DNA from: a bacterium UBP6_UBA1196
GTDB taxonomy: Bacteria > UBP6 > UBA1177
DNA: 33,240 bases
Assembly (NCBI GenBank): GCA_002310035.1
Contig: DBYC01000020.1
Span: 1-33,240, forward strand
Reading direction: 5' to 3'
Made by a program: the position numbers and the translations under genes. Below are positions 31,314-33,240 of this stretch, one piece after another (the stretch's first letter is position 1; each line of letters starts with the position of its first letter). The notes under the pieces were generated by a model, which had not been told where the DNA came from, did not search any database, and was given only the letters and a program-made list of their open reading frames with translations.

Positions 31314-32771
31314 ATGAAAAAAATCATGACTATTTTCGCTGTGTTAGCGATGATTTTCTTTGCGTCGTGCGGCGGATCAAAAGACAACGACAACACCGAT
31401 ACAGGTGACACTTCGGCCGATACAGGTGATTCTTCCGCGGATACCGGCGACACTTCAGCCGACACCGGCGATAGCGGCGAGGACACTGGCAACACCGGAG
31501 CAGACACCGGTGACACTACGGCTGATACCGGTGACAGCGAACCCGATACCGGCGATACCGAAGAAGGCGGCAGCTGGGAAACAAAATACAAAAAGGCTGA
31601 CGAGCATGCTGAAAAAGTCTCCGATGATGTTGTCAAGGCGAACAATGATCTCGGAATGAAGATGTTCAGCAAACTTGCGGCTGCAGAGGCTGGCAAAAAC
31701 ATGATGATTTCCCCGCTTTCGATTTCTATTGCGATGGCTATGGTAACAAACGGCGCATCGGGCGAAAACCTTGACGAAATGAAAGATGTTCTCGGTTTCG
31801 GCAAAATGGAACTTTCCGATGTGAACGAGCAGTTCTCGCAGCTTATCGCAAGCCTGGTCGAAGCTGACAAGGATCTTGTGCTTGAAATTGCAGATTCTGT
31901 CTGGATGGATGACGAGTTCAAACCAGATGTAAAGCAGGATTTTGTTGATGTCCTCACCAAATTCTATGACGCGGCTTTCTTCACCGAAGATTTCCAGGAT
32001 GAAGCTACTGTCGGAAAGATAAATTCGTGGGTTTCCGAAAAAACTCATGAAAAAATCGATAAAATCATAGAAAAAATCGGGCCGAATGCCGTTATGTATC
32101 TCATCAACGCGATCTATTTCAAGGCTGCATGGACGACTTCTTTCGACAAAGAGAGCACTTATGAAGGCGGTTTCATGCTTTCCGACGGAAGTGAAGGCAA
32201 AGCGGACTACATGGCTTTTGGGTACGATCAGGAAGAACCGAAGTTTTACAGCTATTCGTCAGACTGGGGCGACGAAAACGGATATTCCGTCGTCAGGATC
32301 CCTTACGGACGCGATGTTTTTGCTTTTTACGGCATAGTTCCCAACATGGACAACAAAACAAATATCGATGATTTTATCGCAAAAATCGCTGCTGACGGAC
32401 TTGAAAATTATTTCTCGCAGCTTACAGAACGCAAATTCACGGTTCAGCTTCCGAAGTTCAAATTCAAATATGAAAAATCGCTCGTCGATGTCTTCAAGGA
32501 ACTCGGCATGGAAAAGGCTTTTGTTGATGGCGCGCTTATGAATATCGCCGGAGAACCTCACGCTCCTTTTATTTCCGATATTTACCACAAAACATTTGTC
32601 GAAGTAAACGAGGAAGGAACCGAGGCTGCGGCAGTAACATCCGTTGAAGTCGGCGAAAACGCAATGCCTTCCGGCTTCTACGCAACACGTCCGTTCGTAT
32701 TCGTGATCCGCGACGACAGAACCGGATCAGTTCTTTTCATCGGAAAAGTCGAAAATCCAAAAGCTGAATAA
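31314..32771 (+). CDS. Lipoprotein serpin 2 (tandem paralogue of serpin 1)
   Basis: The 485-residue product has lipid Cys19 (FASC) and GGSK, a DTGDT-type tether (28-82) and a serpin domain with the same landmarks as its neighbour (MMISPLSISIAMAMVTNGAS, INAIYFKAAWTTSFD). The hinge EEGTEAAAV (433-441) fits inhibitory serpins even better than that of copy 1. The loop then differs: VEVGENAMPSGFYATRP against VEYSDSAIPGGFYADRP. Predicted P1-P1' is near Asn449-Ala450. It starts 15 nt after copy 1 with SD GGAGG, so the pair is co-transcribed. The flanking protein sequence is highly similar, indicating tandem duplication followed by loop divergence. Confidence 0.93.
   Translation: MKKIMTIFAVLAMIFFASCGGSKDNDNTDTGDTSADTGDSSADTGDTSADTGDSGEDTGNTGADTGDTTADTGDSEPDTGDTEEGGSWETKYKKADEHAEKVSDDVVKANNDLGMKMFSKLAAAEAGKNMMISPLSISIAMAMVTNGASGENLDEMKDVLGFGKMELSDVNEQFSQLIASLVEADKDLVLEIADSVWMDDEFKPDVKQDFVDVLTKFYDAAFFTEDFQDEATVGKINSWVSEKTHEKIDKIIEKIGPNAVMYLINAIYFKAAWTTSFDKESTYEGGFMLSDGSEGKADYMAFGYDQEEPKFYSYSSDWGDENGYSVVRIPYGRDVFAFYGIVPNMDNKTNIDDFIAKIAADGLENYFSQLTERKFTVQLPKFKFKYEKSLVDVFKELGMEKAFVDGALMNIAGEPHAPFISDIYHKTFVEVNEEGTEAAAVTSVEVGENAMPSGFYATRPFVFVIRDDRTGSVLFIGKVENPKAE
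31395..31559 (+). repeat. In-frame repeats coding the DTGDT tether of serpin 2
   Basis: Units coding DTGDTSA, DTGDSSA and DTGDTTA-type heptapeptides repeat over residues 28-82, shorter than in serpin 1. Length difference between the paralogues suggests repeat expansion or contraction. Confidence 0.85.
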
Positions 32772-32785
32772 TCTTTTTTATTGAT

Positions 32786-32848
32786 GCGCCTTCTGCACGC
32801 CTTATCGTCGTAACGACGAAACGACGTGACGACGTAACGTGAAGGCGC
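32786..32848. terminator. Stem with octamer repeats between convergent genes, possible bidirectional terminator
   Basis: GCGCCTTC (32786-32793) and GAAGGCGC (32841-32848) are perfect 8-bp arms. They enclose an octamer array with the palindrome TCGTCGT-A-ACGACGA (32805-32819) and units CGTAACGA, CGAAACGA, CGTGACGA and CGTAACGT from 32809 to 32840. It lies between the serpin 2 stop and the stop of the convergent right-edge gene. It is the second copy of the array found after buk. Confidence 0.6.
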
Positions 32849-32850
32849 GC

Positions 32851-33240
32851 TTAAATATTGATCGTCGTGTTCTGAATGATAAGGCAGCTGCCGTTTGGAA
32901 CCGGTTCTGATTTGAATCTGTCGGTTTCCGAATCGTATTCTCTTGTGACCTGAATGAGTTTTACATTGTCAAGTGTGATGTTCAGAGAGCCTGAATCGTA
33001 AGAGAATGAATTTACGGTCATTGTGCCGCTTGCCGGATAGAAGTATTTTCCGACGCTGTCAACATAACCTTCGTTGTCGTAGACGATGTCTTCGTAAACA
33101 ATGATGCACTGAGCACATGAACTATAGGAAGCGTTGTAACCTTCCGTGAGATCATATACACCGGTCGTCGTTGCACTGTAGATCTCGAAATCGATCTCAT
33201 CCATCGTTGCTGTTCCTGTTCCAGGCTGATAACTGCCTGA
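32851..33240 (-). CDS. C-terminal part of an unknown protein (5' truncated by window edge)
   Basis: The frame is open to the right edge with no stop, so the 129 residues seen are the C-terminal part of a longer protein; the internal Met at 33204 is not necessarily a start. The sequence is rich in Thr, Ser, Tyr and Asp (SGSYQPGTGTATMDEIDFE, TTTGVYDLTEGYNASYSSC) and strand-like. It contains a CAQC motif, and the tail is PNGSCLIIQNTTINI. This composition suggests an extracytoplasmic beta-rich protein, perhaps another lipoprotein of the type common here. No family is recognised. Confidence 0.65.
   Translation of the reverse strand, partial: SGSYQPGTGTATMDEIDFEIYSATTTGVYDLTEGYNASYSSCAQCIIVYEDIVYDNEGYVDSVGKYFYPASGTMTVNSFSYDSGSLNITLDNVKLIQVTREYDSETDRFKSEPVPNGSCLIIQNTTINI

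Noticed and set aside
29895..31559. CRISPR or intergenic satellite in the DTGDT region
   Set aside because: The repeats are in frame inside two lipoprotein genes, with third-base drift preserving the peptide.
31205..31960. 251-codon minus-strand frame antisense to serpin 2
   Set aside because: Same artefact: repeated SPVSA is the complement of the acidic tether repeat, and it overlaps a certain gene.

Overview
The window is a densely packed bacterial chromosome segment of moderate GC with no rRNA, tRNA, CRISPR array or recognisable transposase. A full Tol-Pal system, an RseP protease, a beta-barrel protein and many lipoproteins indicate a Gram-negative (diderm) cell. The HRDISPQN-type Ser/Thr kinase with PEGA-like repeats, the PP2C phosphatase and the Asp-Thr-Gly-rich lipoprotein linkers resemble deltaproteobacterial/Myxococcota-type or related uncultured lineages. 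The phosphate butyryltransferase/butyrate kinase pair suggests an anaerobic fermenter. The taxonomic placement is inference only.

Layout. 1-6364 runs on the + strand: the tail of an unknown gene, a small secreted protein, an FMN reductase, gmd, then a tight panC-folK-der-mltG cluster. From 6365 to 28132 everything is on the minus strand. Read in transcription order, the blocks are: leuD-like, a DUF1566-type lipoprotein, malQ, a frameshifted GH53-like lipoprotein and a remnant of an outer-membrane protein; a membrane FMN/iron-sulfur protein; ptb, a DUF493 protein and buk; a lipid kinase, a PP2C phosphatase and two thioredoxin-like lipoproteins; a putative beta-barrel protein; a lipoprotein; rseP-tolQ-tolR-tolA/tonB-tolB-pal; and a PEGA-type Ser/Thr kinase behind its own near-consensus promoter. 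From 28355 to 32771 the + strand carries cysS followed by two tandem lipoprotein serpins. A minus-strand gene runs off the right edge.

How it fits together. Most of the window concerns the envelope: trimming of peptidoglycan strands (mltG), outer-membrane linkage (Tol-Pal), intramembrane proteolysis (rseP), extracytoplasmic thiol chemistry and lipoproteins on acidic tethers. Reversible Ser/Thr phosphorylation could link the kinase and the phosphatase, although they are about 10 kb apart. Four lipoproteins share a nearly identical N-terminus (lipid Cys followed by Gly-Gly and an Asp/Thr/Gly-rich tether) but carry different heads: serpin (twice), thioredoxin fold and DUF1566.

The most unusual material is the tandem serpin pair with different reactive loops and several families of short intergenic repeats. 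These are an octamer array (CGTRACGA) at two gene ends, TCTGCAC-type repeats at two loci, and a 25-nt palindrome before malQ. The interrupted GH53-like gene and the outer-membrane-protein remnant next to it suggest an eroding glycan-use locus. No single complete, obviously novel multi-gene system was recognised.
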